Made by a program: the position numbers and the translations under genes. Under the pieces are notes generated by a model. That model was not told where the DNA came from. It did no database searches and saw only the letters and a list, made by a program, of their open reading frames with translations. Of a stretch of DNA of 64,000 nt, positions 1 through 8,131 are shown piece after piece (positions within the stretch are counted from its first letter, which is position 1; each line of letters opens with the position of its first letter). Source of the DNA: Niabella drilacis (GTDB lineage Bacteria; Bacteroidota; Bacteroidia; Chitinophagales; Chitinophagaceae); contig NZ_FMZO01000001.1 of the NCBI RefSeq assembly GCF_900101395.1, positions 310,001 to 374,000 on the forward strand, in the 5' to 3' direction.

Positions 1-458
1 GGTGTTATGGTGAGGTAAAGCGACCGTACCTCGTTATTATCCTTTGGTATGATCTCTATTTCGTAATTGCTCTTCCGCTGTGTTTTCCTGTAATCAAATT
101 TGGTGGATGTGAATTTGATACCGCCTTTTGAGGGATCTGTGGGCGCTGTGTAGGAACGGCCAAAGAAAGGCAGATAGGCGATCACCGAATCCGGCGTTAC
201 CCGTACATCATAACGGGAGGTCAGCTGGTAAAGGTTACTGGCATTGGGGAGCAGTACCCTTGGATTGAACCGGCTGTCTTCTGTTGGAAAAACGCTACGG
301 GCAACAAATGTATACTGTTGGGCAGTAAGGGCCTCCGATACGGCTGCAGATGTATTGGCAGCCTGCTTTTGAGATGTGCAGGAGGAATAAATGACCATTG
401 CCGATAACAGGATCAGCAATGAATGATGTATTGTTTTCATAAAAACGATTTTATTCAT
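1..458 (-). CDS. DUF4251 family lipoprotein, 3' end outside window
   Basis: The gene is read leftwards from the ATG at 458 and runs off the window edge, so about 152 N-terminal residues are visible. An inner ATG at 440 is an equally good start. The N-terminus is a lipoprotein signal (hydrophobic LLILLSAMVIYSSC followed by TSQK), so the protein is probably lipidated and anchored in the envelope. The rest matches the pattern I associate with DUF4251, a Bacteroidota-specific family of unknown function: a FVARSVFP strand, YDVRVTPDSVIAYLPFFGRSY, then a basic strand with KFDYRKTQ. No function can be assigned. The reading frame is open throughout the visible part. Confidence 0.75.
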   Translation of the reverse strand, partial: MNKIVFMKTIHHSLLILLSAMVIYSSCTSQKQAANTSAAVSEALTAQQYTFVARSVFPTEDSRFNPRVLLPNASNLYQLTSRYDVRVTPDSVIAYLPFFGRSYTAPTDPSKGGIKFTSTKFDYRKTQRKSNYEIEIIPKDNNEVRSLYLTIT

Positions 459-967
459 GATGCGATCTGAAGGTAATTTACACAATTTTCCGGTAACAAA
501 AATGGCGCATTGGCGTTCTGCCCCGATAGCGATCGTATGTGCGTCAGGTCCATGTTGGTCCGTAGGGGATTATGGGTAACCAGGGCATAGGAGGGGGACC
601 GCTTCTATATATAAATGACCGCCCAACCACTGTTATTCCCCGGCTGCTGCCCTGATAAACCCGTAAGGGGTTTTCTTTGATGAAACGCGCGTGGAACGCG
701 GGGTTCATGATCCGGATCCTGGTGGAACCCCGGCCGGGGTTCCATGCAAATGAATCGCCCATAAACCGACGGTTGCACCGCCGGCTATCCGGGTATAACC
801 CCATTCAGGGTTTTACCGCTCACCTTGACGCATATGCGATAGCGATCGGGGTTGTTTCAGCGTCTATTGACGGATAACCATCTTTAGATGCCGAATAGAA
901 GCGAAAGCAGGTCCTGTTTGACATTGTTCGGCAAGACAAAATAAAGACGGTTGATACAGGTACAGGC
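459..967. other. Intergenic, hairpin-rich, no supported gene
   Basis: About 500 bases with no convincing gene. Short open frames on both strands (544-804 minus, 677-877 plus) overlap each other and have no family signature. The stretch contains three GC-rich hairpins with AACCC/GGGTT arms: 657-674, the perfect palindrome 723-744, and 797-812. It lies downstream of terC and upstream of the DUF4251 gene, so it must hold the terC terminator and the DUF4251 promoter, neither of which I can place firmly. Confidence 0.5.
723..744. repeat. 22-bp perfect palindrome
   Basis: The bases from 723 to 744 read the same on both strands without mismatch: the left half is TGGAACCCCGG and the right half its complement. 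It would form an 11-bp stem as a hairpin, or could bind a symmetric protein dimer. There is no T-run on either side, so it is not a standard intrinsic terminator. Confidence 0.7.
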
Positions 968-1786
968 TTATTCTTTTTCCGGGTCCTCGCTTTTGGGTAA
1001 TACCGGCCCGTTTAAATGAACAATGTGCTGCTGCTGTCTTTTACGCATGAACAGGTTCAGCAGTTCTACGATGAAGGAGAACGCCATCGCGAAATAAATG
1101 TAATTTTTCAGGTGGAGCTCATGCGCCATTTCTGAGTTCCAGCCTTCCACGATCAGGCTCACGCCGATCATCACCAGGAAGGAGAGCGCCAGCATTTTTA
1201 TGGTAGGGTGGTTTTGTATGAAATCGGAGATCCTAGCACTGAAGGTGAACATAACAAACATGGCAACGATCACCGCTGCGATCATGATCTCAATATGTTT
1301 GGCTGTTCCGCCTGCGGTGATCACACTGTCGAATGAAAAAACGGCGTCAATGATCAGTATCTGGCCGATGGCCTGCCCGAAGCCGAGCTGCTTTTGATTT
1401 TGCGTGGCCGCTGAAGGATCTTCTCCTTCCAGTTTATGATGGATCTCTTTTACGGATTTATAAATAAGAAAGAGCCCCCCGGCCAGCATTACGATGCTTG
1501 CCAGGTCAAACCCTTTGCCAAACCAGGATTCCGGAATAATGTGTTTGCCCTTTTGTGCCAGTAACCAGCTTAGCGCCATCAGCAGCAGGCAGCGGGACAG
1601 AATGCCCGTAACCATCCATACGCGCCGGGCCTTTTTCCGCGAATCTTTATGGAGCCGGTTCAGGATAATGCTTACGAAAATAACATTGTCAATGCCCAGC
1701 ACGATCTCCAGGACAGACAGGATCAGGAAACTGATCAGGGAATCAACGGTGAATATTTCAGCGGTTGAAATAAATAAAAGCTCCAT
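968..1786 (-). CDS. TerC family integral membrane protein
   Basis: A 272-residue multi-spanning inner-membrane protein of the TerC family. The two diagnostic half-repeats are visible: LEIVLGIDNVIF near residues 27-38 and IIDAVFSFDSVITA near 145-158, each with acidic residues inside a membrane helix, as expected for a metal-ion site. Characterised relatives export Mn2+ or are linked to tellurite resistance; the substrate here is unknown. About seven hydrophobic segments are seen, with a basic loop (residues 42-55) and a charged C-terminal tail. It starts 14 bases after the pyrD stop on the same strand and is probably co-transcribed with pyrD, although no functional link is evident. Confidence 0.88.
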   Translation of the reverse strand: MELLFISTAEIFTVDSLISFLILSVLEIVLGIDNVIFVSIILNRLHKDSRKKARRVWMVTGILSRCLLLMALSWLLAQKGKHIIPESWFGKGFDLASIVMLAGGLFLIYKSVKEIHHKLEGEDPSAATQNQKQLGFGQAIGQILIIDAVFSFDSVITAGGTAKHIEIMIAAVIVAMFVMFTFSARISDFIQNHPTIKMLALSFLVMIGVSLIVEGWNSEMAHELHLKNYIYFAMAFSFIVELLNLFMRKRQQQHIVHLNGPVLPKSEDPEKE

Positions 1787-1800
1787 AAAAGGTTTTTGGT

Positions 1801-2841
1801 TTATAAATGTGTGCAGATATTTTTAACGATAGCCGGGCCTTCATAAATAAAGCCGGTCCAGATCTGTACCAGGGATGCGCCTGCTGCCAGTTTTTCCTTT
1901 GCATCAGAAGCGGTAAAAATACCGCCGGATGCTATGATGGGAATGGCTCCGTTGGTTTGCTCGGTAATGTATTGTACAATAGCGGTGCTTTTTTGTTGTA
2001 CGGGTTTGCCGCTCAGCCCACCGGCGCCAATGGCCTCAACTTCGGTTGCCGGTGTGTTCAGGTTGCTCCGGTCGATGGTTGTATTGGTGGCTACCAGGCC
2101 ATCCAGTTGAATTTCCAGCGCCAGTGCAATCACATCATCGATCTGCTCCCGGGTAAGATCCGGTGCGATTTTCAGCAATATGGGTTTGGCAAACGCCTTG
2201 CCATTATTGATCATTGCCAGGTTCAGCAAGATTTTCCGGAGCGCTTCCTTGTCCTGCAGCTCGCGGAGGCCCGGTGTATTGGGACTGCTTACATTCACCA
2301 CAAAATAATCCACAAAGGGATGCAGTTTGGTAAAGCAGGCGGCATAGTCCTGCCAGGCGTTCTCATTGGGGGTGATCTTGTTTTTGCCAATATTCCCGCC
2401 GATGATCAAAGGATATTTTTCCTGGCTCCCGGCTTTTTTCGACCTCCAGGCTTCCAGCCGCCGGGCAACCTGGTCAACGCCGTCATTGTTAAATCCCATA
2501 CGGTTGATCAGCGCTTTATCTGCCGGCAAACGGAAGAGGCGGGGCTGTTCATTGCCGTCCTGCGGCAGGGGGGTCACCGTGCCGATCTCAACAAACCCAA
2601 AGCCCAATGCTTCCAGCTCGTTGAGGAAAACAGCATTCTTGTCGAAGCCGGCGCCCAGGCCAACCGGGTTCTTCAGCTTCAGGTTCAGGAAACGGGTTTC
2701 CCGCAAGGGAGCGTTGGTAAACGACTGTATGATCGATTTGCCCAGCCTGTTCCGGGTAAACAGCTGCAATTGATGCATGGCCATATAATGAGCCCGTTCC
2801 GGGGGAAAAGTAAAATAGAACTTGCGTAAAAGACGGTACAT
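1801..2841 (-). CDS. pyrD: Dihydroorotate dehydrogenase (quinone), class 2
   Basis: The product oxidises dihydroorotate to orotate in pyrimidine synthesis, passing electrons through FMN to membrane quinone. The 346-residue protein has the class-2 N-terminal amphipathic region (MYRLLRKFYF, FPPERAHYMAM), then the FMN-binding barrel with KNPVGLGAGFDKN, GFGFVEIGTVTP, NRMGFNN, the substrate and active-site segment NVSSPNTPGLR, and the C-terminal IPIIASGGI. I chose the ATG at 2841 rather than a TTG at 2850, because the TTG overlaps the probable -7 promoter box and family members begin at the MYRLL position. terC follows directly. Length is normal. Confidence 0.95.
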   Translation of the reverse strand: MYRLLRKFYFTFPPERAHYMAMHQLQLFTRNRLGKSIIQSFTNAPLRETRFLNLKLKNPVGLGAGFDKNAVFLNELEALGFGFVEIGTVTPLPQDGNEQPRLFRLPADKALINRMGFNNDGVDQVARRLEAWRSKKAGSQEKYPLIIGGNIGKNKITPNENAWQDYAACFTKLHPFVDYFVVNVSSPNTPGLRELQDKEALRKILLNLAMINNGKAFAKPILLKIAPDLTREQIDDVIALALEIQLDGLVATNTTIDRSNLNTPATEVEAIGAGGLSGKPVQQKSTAIVQYITEQTNGAIPIIASGGIFTASDAKEKLAAGASLVQIWTGFIYEGPAIVKNICTHL

Positions 2842-2847
2842 AGGTTG

Positions 2848-2879
2848 CAAATATAAACCAGAATTGAGATTTCAGCAAT
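2848..2879 (-). promoter_or_regulatory. Probable pyrD promoter (Bacteroidota type)
   Basis: Read on the minus strand, TATATTTG (2855-2848) fits the Bacteroidota -7 consensus TAnnTTTG, and ATTG (2879-2876) lies 20 bases upstream, the right distance for the -33 element. The -7 box ends only 6 bases before the ATG at 2841, so the transcript should have almost no leader. Confidence 0.55.
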
Positions 2880-2993
2880 CAGCATTCAACGGTTAGCCAT
2901 CCGTTATCAGAAATGAGATTTGAGAGGTTCCCGATAGCCACGGGGCGAGCCAAAGAAAGTCCGTCTGGCATAACAGCAGATGGGCCAGGTGTT

Positions 2994-3674
2994 TTAAACC
3001 GCATCAACCTTCCAGTCGATGGGATCAATGCCATGGGCTGCCAGGTATTCGTTGGTCTTTGAAAAGGGCCGGCTGCCCAAAAAACCGTTATGAGCGGAGA
3101 GGGGTGAGGGATGCGCCGACCGGAGGATCAGGTGTTTTGAGGCATCGATCAGCGAAGCTTTTTCCTGCGCAAACTTTCCCCACAAAATGAATACCACATG
3201 TGTTTTGTGCTCCGATACCTTGCGGATGACGGCATCGGTGAATGTAGCCCACCCGATTTTTGAGTGGCTCATCGGTTCCCCGGCCCGTACGGTCAGCGAG
3301 GCATTGAGCATAAATACACCTTGCTGTGCCCAATGCGTGAGGTCTCCGCTTGCAGGGATGGGAACACCCAGGTCCGCTTTCAGCTCTTTATAAATGTTGA
3401 CCAGCGAAGGGGGGGGCGGTACTCCCTTTTGCACGGAGAAGCAGAGCCCATGTGCCTGACCGGGCCCATGATAGGGGTCCTGCCCGAGTAACAATACCTT
3501 TACATGATCAAAGGGGGTTGTGTTAAAAGCATTAAAAATATTTTTGCCCGCAGGGTATATGATTTTTCCTGCCTGCTTTTCCGTTTTCAGATGCTGTACC
3601 AATGATTCAAAATAAGGTTTTTGAAATTCCTCCTCTAATTCTTTCTTCCAGGAATCTTCAATTGCTACTTCCAT
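2994..3674 (-). CDS. ung: Uracil-DNA glycosylase, family 1
   Basis: This 226-residue repair enzyme removes uracil from DNA and starts base excision repair. The family-1 signatures are intact: the water-activating motif GQDPYH with catalytic Asp66, the uracil-stacking and binding region GLCFSV (77-81), the PPPPS proline loop (86-90), and the C-terminal DNA-intercalation loop HPSPLSAHNGF starting at His188. Length matches bacterial Ung. The ATG at 3674 gives a typical N-terminus. It stands alone, transcribed away from the downstream cbpA region. Confidence 0.96.
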   Translation of the reverse strand: MEVAIEDSWKKELEEEFQKPYFESLVQHLKTEKQAGKIIYPAGKNIFNAFNTTPFDHVKVLLLGQDPYHGPGQAHGLCFSVQKGVPPPPSLVNIYKELKADLGVPIPASGDLTHWAQQGVFMLNASLTVRAGEPMSHSKIGWATFTDAVIRKVSEHKTHVVFILWGKFAQEKASLIDASKHLILRSAHPSPLSAHNGFLGSRPFSKTNEYLAAHGIDPIDWKVDAV

Positions 3675-3868
3675 GATCTGTAATTTGAGTAAAAATAGGA
3701 ACTATGCCCAGAAACGCAAATATTTATTGAAATGCAGTATCTGCCTGGTTTGTAGCTTTCTAAATATATGGAATATTATCCCGTTATTAAGAAATCGATA
3801 ATTTAACATTTTACCCCTGCGGGCGCGGATGATTTTGGCTACTTTTATTGCCCGCTAAACCACGTCAA

Positions 3869-4057
3869 ATGAGCCCATACGTTTTATTTCCGGTAGTTTG
3901 GATCGTTGCTAACAGCATTTATTCCATCACGATGTATATTTTTTTAAAAGACCGGCTCTTTAAAGAAAAGTACGTTACTATCCTGAAAGTGTCACTCGTA
4001 AGCCTTTGGCTGATATCCCTGTTGGCCATCGCGGTAGCCTGTGTCCTGTATGTCTGA
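3869..4057 (+). CDS. Small two-helix membrane protein, unknown function
   Basis: A 62-residue open frame from the ATG at 3869, with two hydrophobic segments (YVLFPVVWIVANSIYSITMYIF and VSLVSLWLISLLAIAVACVL) separated by a short basic loop (KDRLFKEKY). The amphipathic organisation looks like a real small membrane protein. It lies 67 bases upstream of the cbpA homologue on the same strand and could share its transcript. I do not recognise a family. A TTG at 3848 would add seven residues that look artificial. Confidence 0.5.
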   Translation: MSPYVLFPVVWIVANSIYSITMYIFLKDRLFKEKYVTILKVSLVSLWLISLLAIAVACVLYV

Positions 4058-4124
4058 AATTTACCGGGGAATGTTTATTGGATTTTTTCCATTTATGTTT
4101 TAACTTGGTATATATTTCTGATAA

Positions 4125-5042
4125 ATGGATTATATCGATTATTATAAGATCCTCGGGATTTCAAAAGACGCGTCGGCCGATGATATAAAGAAAGCATACC
4201 GGAAACTGGCCCGCAAGCACCATCCGGATCTGAACCCCGATGATAACGAAGCTGTAAAATTATTTCAGCAGATCAATGAAGCGCATGAAGTACTGAGTGA
4301 CCCGGAAAAAAGAAAAAAATATGATCAGTATGGAGCCGACTGGAAACATGCGGATCAGTTTGAACAGGCCCGCAGGCAGCAGTCTGCCGGTTCGCAGGGA
4401 CAGCCTTTCGGGGGCGGGGAATCTTATAGCTATGGCCCGGGTGAAGAAGGCGATTTTTCAGATTTCTTTTCTTCCCTGTTTGGTAACAGCGGGGGCAGGA
4501 GCGGGCGTTCCGGCGCCCGGTTCAAGGGGCAGGATTACCGTGCCGCTGTACAGCTGAAGCTGTCGGATGCCTACCAGACCCACCAGCAAACCTTTACCGT
4601 AAATGGTAAAAATATACGTATAACCGTGCCTGCGGGGATCGAAGACGGGCAGGAGATCCGGATCGCCGGCCATGGCGCACCCGGCGCAAATGGGGGGCCT
4701 AACGGGGATCTGTATATCACGTTTACTATTCAGAATGATACTTCCTTTATCCGCAAGGGCAACGACCTGTACACGCATGTGGCCCTGGATCTTTATAAAG
4801 CGGTACTGGGAGGCGAGGTAATGATTGATACCATGGCGGGAAAGGTAAAACTGACGGTTGGGCCAGAGACACAAAATGAAACAACCGTACGCCTGAAAGG
4901 AAAAGGGTTCCCGGTGTATAAGAAAGAAGAAAGCTTTGGCGATCTTTACATCACGTACCGGGTGCAGCTGCCGAAGCACTTGTCCGAAACAGAAAAAGAA
5001 TTGTTCAAAGAACTGGCAAAGGAGGCTGAAAACAGATCATGA
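4125..5042 (+). CDS. cbpA: DnaJ-type co-chaperone, CbpA-like
   Basis: A 305-residue J-domain protein that should stimulate the ATPase of DnaK and hand it unfolded clients. Residues 1-70 form the J-domain with the HPD motif at 33-35. A glycine/serine-rich linker (about 85-130) follows, then the two C-terminal beta-sandwich domains (from about residue 135 to the end, including [16 protein letters not shown]). The cysteine-rich zinc domain of DnaJ is absent, which places it with CbpA/DjlA-like class II proteins; in E. coli CbpA is nucleoid-associated. The next gene, overlapping by 4 bases, encodes the matching modulator CbpM, which supports the name. Confidence 0.9.
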   Translation: MDYIDYYKILGISKDASADDIKKAYRKLARKHHPDLNPDDNEAVKLFQQINEAHEVLSDPEKRKKYDQYGADWKHADQFEQARRQQSAGSQGQPFGGGESYSYGPGEEGDFSDFFSSLFGNSGGRSGRSGARFKGQDYRAAVQLKLSDAYQTHQQTFTVNGKNIRITVPAGIEDGQEIRIAGHGAPGANGGPNGDLYITFTIQNDTSFIRKGNDLYTHVALDLYKAVLGGEVMIDTMAGKVKLTVGPETQNETTVRLKGKGFPVYKKEESFGDLYITYRVQLPKHLSETEKELFKELAKEAENRS

Positions 5043-5326
5043 CAGAGCATACCAATCGTATATCCGTAGAACAATGCTGTTCTTATTATAGCATAGAAGT
5101 GACATTCGTTCAGTCCCTGAGCGAACACGGGCTGATAGAACTGATACAGCAGGATACGCATTACTTTATCGGGTTTGAACAACTGGCCAGTCTTGAGAAG
5201 TACATGCATATGCACTACGATCTTGATATCAATATGGAGGGGCTGGAGGCTATTGCACATTTGCTGAATAAGGTGCAGGTGTTACAAACGGAGGTCCGTA
5301 CGCTCCGCAATGCGCTGGGGACATGA
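5039..5326 (+). CDS. cbpM: Chaperone modulator CbpM
   Basis: A 95-residue protein with the CbpM layout: an N-terminal segment ([28 protein letters not shown]), a short central part with [32 protein letters not shown], and a C-terminal coiled coil ([19 protein letters not shown]). In E. coli CbpM binds the CbpA J-domain and inhibits it. The start codon overlaps the cbpA stop (ATGA, 5039-5042), so translation is probably coupled and the two proteins made in fixed ratio. The fold resembles MerR winged helices, but adjacency to cbpA makes the modulator role more likely. Confidence 0.85.
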   Translation: MTEHTNRISVEQCCSYYSIEVTFVQSLSEHGLIELIQQDTHYFIGFEQLASLEKYMHMHYDLDINMEGLEAIAHLLNKVQVLQTEVRTLRNALGT

Positions 5327-5420
5327 TCCGGCACCACGGGGAACTTATAACAGTAATGCCCTTTTTCTTTATTTATTAACAAACGATGTATTGAAGCACG
5401 CTTTTTACCAGCAGTGGCGC

Positions 5421-5882
5421 GTGTTCGGGCGCCGGGCAATCGAAAGGGTATCCTGCATACTGTTCTGTTGGATGGTATCCGGGGCTCATGCGGCGGCACA
5501 GGCCACCGGTATACCCGGCGATATTGCCGAGCTGTTTTACATCCAGTATCCCTATGCCACGGATCTAAAATGCCTGGTAAAGGAAGGGCGGACCACTATC
5601 GATTTCCTGATGAAGAACGAAAAGTATGAAGCCGTTTATAAAAAAAGTGAATGGAAATATACCATCATGGATTTTAGCTTTGACCGGCTTCCCGAAAAAA
5701 TAAAAGCCGGCTTCAGGCGGTCGCGCCTGGGCACTGCTGTTGTTGCGGATGTTGATGTGGTCTATGTTCCGAGTGGTTATGAAACCTACCGGTTCCAGCT
5801 GCAGGATACGCTGTCTGCTAAAAAGTATCATTATTTCAGTGAGTCCGGCAAACTGCTCCACACACCTGCCTCTCAAAACTGA
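5421..5882 (+). CDS. Secreted PepSY-like / DUF2874-type protein
   Basis: A 153-residue protein if translation begins at the GTG at 5421, which gives a sensible signal peptide (FGRRAIER, then a hydrophobic VSCILFCWMVSGA and an AHAAA cleavage region). An ATG at 5310 would extend the N-terminus by 37 residues and overlap cbpM by 17 bases; I consider that less likely. The mature part has alternating strands with TIDFLMKNEKYEAVYKKSEWKYT followed by a helix DRLPEKIKAGFRRS and a final strand KYHYFSESGKLLH, similar to the small periplasmic beta-lactamase-inhibitor-like domains of Bacteroidota. The function is unknown. It may share the cbpAM transcript. Confidence 0.6.
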   Translation: MFGRRAIERVSCILFCWMVSGAHAAAQATGIPGDIAELFYIQYPYATDLKCLVKEGRTTIDFLMKNEKYEAVYKKSEWKYTIMDFSFDRLPEKIKAGFRRSRLGTAVVADVDVVYVPSGYETYRFQLQDTLSAKKYHYFSESGKLLHTPASQN

Positions 5883-5952
5883 CCGGACGCTCATCGTTTT
5901 TAATATCCGTTCTTTCTTTTTTTTTGACTATTTTCCGCGGGAACTAAAAAAA

Positions 5953-7815
5953 ATGATCATGCGTACTTTAAAAGGGAATTTGTTTGTTTTGTTGTTGTTA
6001 ACAGGTCCCTTCTCTGCGAATGCACAAAACGGTTACTGGCAGCAGCGGGTGAAATATGTGATGAATATTGATATGGATGTGCAAACCAACCGGTTTACAG
6101 GCAAACAAAAACTGGAATACTGGAACCAATCGCCGGATACGCTGCGCCGGGTATATTATCATCTGTTCTGGAACGCCTTTCAGCCGGGCAGTATGATGGA
6201 TGAACGGAGCAGAAGGCAGGGAACCATCCTGGTAGGGGAAAAGCCGGACTGGGATTCCCGGGTTAAAGACCGGATCAGCAATCTGAAACCGGATGAGATC
6301 GGGTACCAGAAAGTTAATACGCTTACGATGAACGGGGCTCCTCAAAAATATGAAACACGCGGCACCATCCTGGTTGTAACACTTACCCGGCCAATACTCC
6401 CCGGGCAAAAAGTTACGTTTGATATGAGCTTTGAAGCCCAGGTTCCGTTGCAGATCCGCAGAAGCGGAAGAGACAACCCCGATACCAAAGTGCGGTATTC
6501 GATGAGCCAGTGGTATCCCAAGATCAGCGTTTATGACAAAGAAGGCTGGCATCCAGACCCCTATGTAGGCCGGGAGTTCTTTGGGAATTTCGGAGACTTT
6601 GAGGTGAATATTACGATCGATAAGAATTATATACTTGGAGGCACAGGGTATTTAACCAATGCAAACCAGGTTGGGTATGGCTATGAAGAAGAAGGGACCA
6701 GGGTGACCCGGCCGGCCGGTACACGGCTTACCTGGAAATTTGTTGCCCCGGAAGTGCATGATTTTATGTGGGCTGCTGACCCGGAGTTTATACACCGGTC
6801 AAAAAAGATCCGGAACGATCTTACCCTCCATCTGCTGTACAAGGTTGCAAAAGCCACACCCGAAAAATGGGAAAAAGTCCTTTCCGATGCCGAACGGGCC
6901 CTGCCTTATATCGAAAAGACCTTTGGGCCGTACCCCTACAAGCAATATTCTTTCATTACCGGGGGCGATGGGGGGATGGAATATCCCATGGCTACATTGC
7001 TGGCTTCCCCCGGAGCCTGGCTGCATGAATGGATGCATGAATGGTTTTATGGCAGGCTGGCTACCAATGAAACACGGTACCCCTGGATGGACGAGGGCGG
7101 GGCCGATTATGCAGATACCCGCGTTTCTGCATGGCTGAATCAGCAGGGCGTGGCCGGTTACAGCCGCCCCGATTCTACGTTCATCTATTATCTTGACCTG
7201 GTAAAGAGCGGTAAGGAAGAGGCGATGAGCACGCCGGGGGATCATTTTAATACCAATTTTGCCTATACACGCAGCAGTTACATAAAGGGCGCTTTGTTCC
7301 TGGTACAGCTGGGTTATATCCTGGGTGAAGAGGTACGGGACCAGGTATTGCTGAACTATTACCAGCAGTGGAAGTTCCGGCATCCCGGGCCCGATGATCT
7401 TATCCGGACCGCCGAAAAAACAAGCGGCACAGAGCTGGATTGGTACAGGGACTACTGGATCTACACTACCCGGACCATCGACTACGCCATCGACAGTTTA
7501 TGGGAGGACGGGGGAAAAACACGGATCCGGCTACGCAATGATGGCCTGATGCCGATGCCGGTCGATTTCCTGATTACATTCAGGGATAGCTCCGGGGAAA
7601 TGCATAACATCCCGCTCGATCTTATGTACAATGCGAAGCCTCCGGAGAATGCGGCAATAAAATGGAAGGTAGATAGCCCCTGGCCCTGGACCCGAAAATA
7701 TTATACTGTGGAAACAGATCACCGCTTAACGGATATTATTACGGCTGAGATCGATCCCTCACAACGGATGGCTGATGTAAACCGGAGGAACAACCGCATA
7801 GTATTGAAATATTGA
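5953..7815 (+). CDS. Secreted M1-family zinc metallopeptidase
   Basis: A 620-residue secreted peptidase. Translation is placed at the ATG at 5953 (a second at 5959), which opens a clear signal peptide ending near SANAQ; the open frame extends further upstream but without secretory character. The N-terminal beta domain (about 40-280) precedes the catalytic domain with GGMEYP, the zinc motif HEWMH (His358, Glu359, His362) and the third ligand in MDEGGADY (Glu381), the exact HExxH-x18-E spacing of M1 gluzincins. A C-terminal Ig-like region follows. Oddly, only about 13 residues separate GGMEYP from HExxH, fewer than I remember for relatives. It probably degrades peptides outside the inner membrane. 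Confidence 0.9.
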   Translation: MIMRTLKGNLFVLLLLTGPFSANAQNGYWQQRVKYVMNIDMDVQTNRFTGKQKLEYWNQSPDTLRRVYYHLFWNAFQPGSMMDERSRRQGTILVGEKPDWDSRVKDRISNLKPDEIGYQKVNTLTMNGAPQKYETRGTILVVTLTRPILPGQKVTFDMSFEAQVPLQIRRSGRDNPDTKVRYSMSQWYPKISVYDKEGWHPDPYVGREFFGNFGDFEVNITIDKNYILGGTGYLTNANQVGYGYEEEGTRVTRPAGTRLTWKFVAPEVHDFMWAADPEFIHRSKKIRNDLTLHLLYKVAKATPEKWEKVLSDAERALPYIEKTFGPYPYKQYSFITGGDGGMEYPMATLLASPGAWLHEWMHEWFYGRLATNETRYPWMDEGGADYADTRVSAWLNQQGVAGYSRPDSTFIYYLDLVKSGKEEAMSTPGDHFNTNFAYTRSSYIKGALFLVQLGYILGEEVRDQVLLNYYQQWKFRHPGPDDLIRTAEKTSGTELDWYRDYWIYTTRTIDYAIDSLWEDGGKTRIRLRNDGLMPMPVDFLITFRDSSGEMHNIPLDLMYNAKPPENAAIKWKVDSPWPWTRKYYTVETDHRLTDIITAEIDPSQRMADVNRRNNRIVLKY

Positions 7816-8131
7816 GTTCGTTTGTAACAGGGATGCAGGGAAGCCCGGCCGGGCTCAACCGGGTTTGCGGTCATTAACCCGGCGTTTCAAGCGCGGTTAA
7901 TCGGATGAAACATGCACGGTTATCATGGGGCAACAGCGACGGTCCGGCGGTAGTGCCTGTATAGCAACCGCACTATTCTTCCTGCGCCTTTGTTACCTGG
8001 GATCTTCTGCCGGCAGGAATTAACCGGGCACACCTGCGATCTGTCGAAACGGATCGCTGGCAGTTCCGGGGCCCCGGGTCGGGGATTCCTGTTCGGAACT
8101 GGTCCTGCTGATGAACAGGAGTTGTTCCCCG
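7816..8131. other. Intergenic between convergent peptidase genes
   Basis: About 316 bases between the M1 and M28 genes, which converge here. It contains the 14-bp palindrome AGCCCGGCCGGGCT near 7835 and an AACCGGGTT / AACCCGG pair just after it, similar in style to the hairpins at 657-812. An open minus-strand antisense frame crosses its right edge but shows no family signature. No RNA gene is recognised. Confidence 0.45.

Noticed and set aside
544..877. Two overlapping small open frames on opposite strands
   Set aside because: They share the same hairpin-rich sequence, have no signal peptide or domain and overlap each other; treated as non-coding.
1807..2829. 340-residue open frame on the plus strand
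   Set aside because: It lies fully antisense to pyrD, which has all class-2 motifs; the antisense translation has no recognisable domain and is rich in Cys and Gly as expected for a shadow frame.
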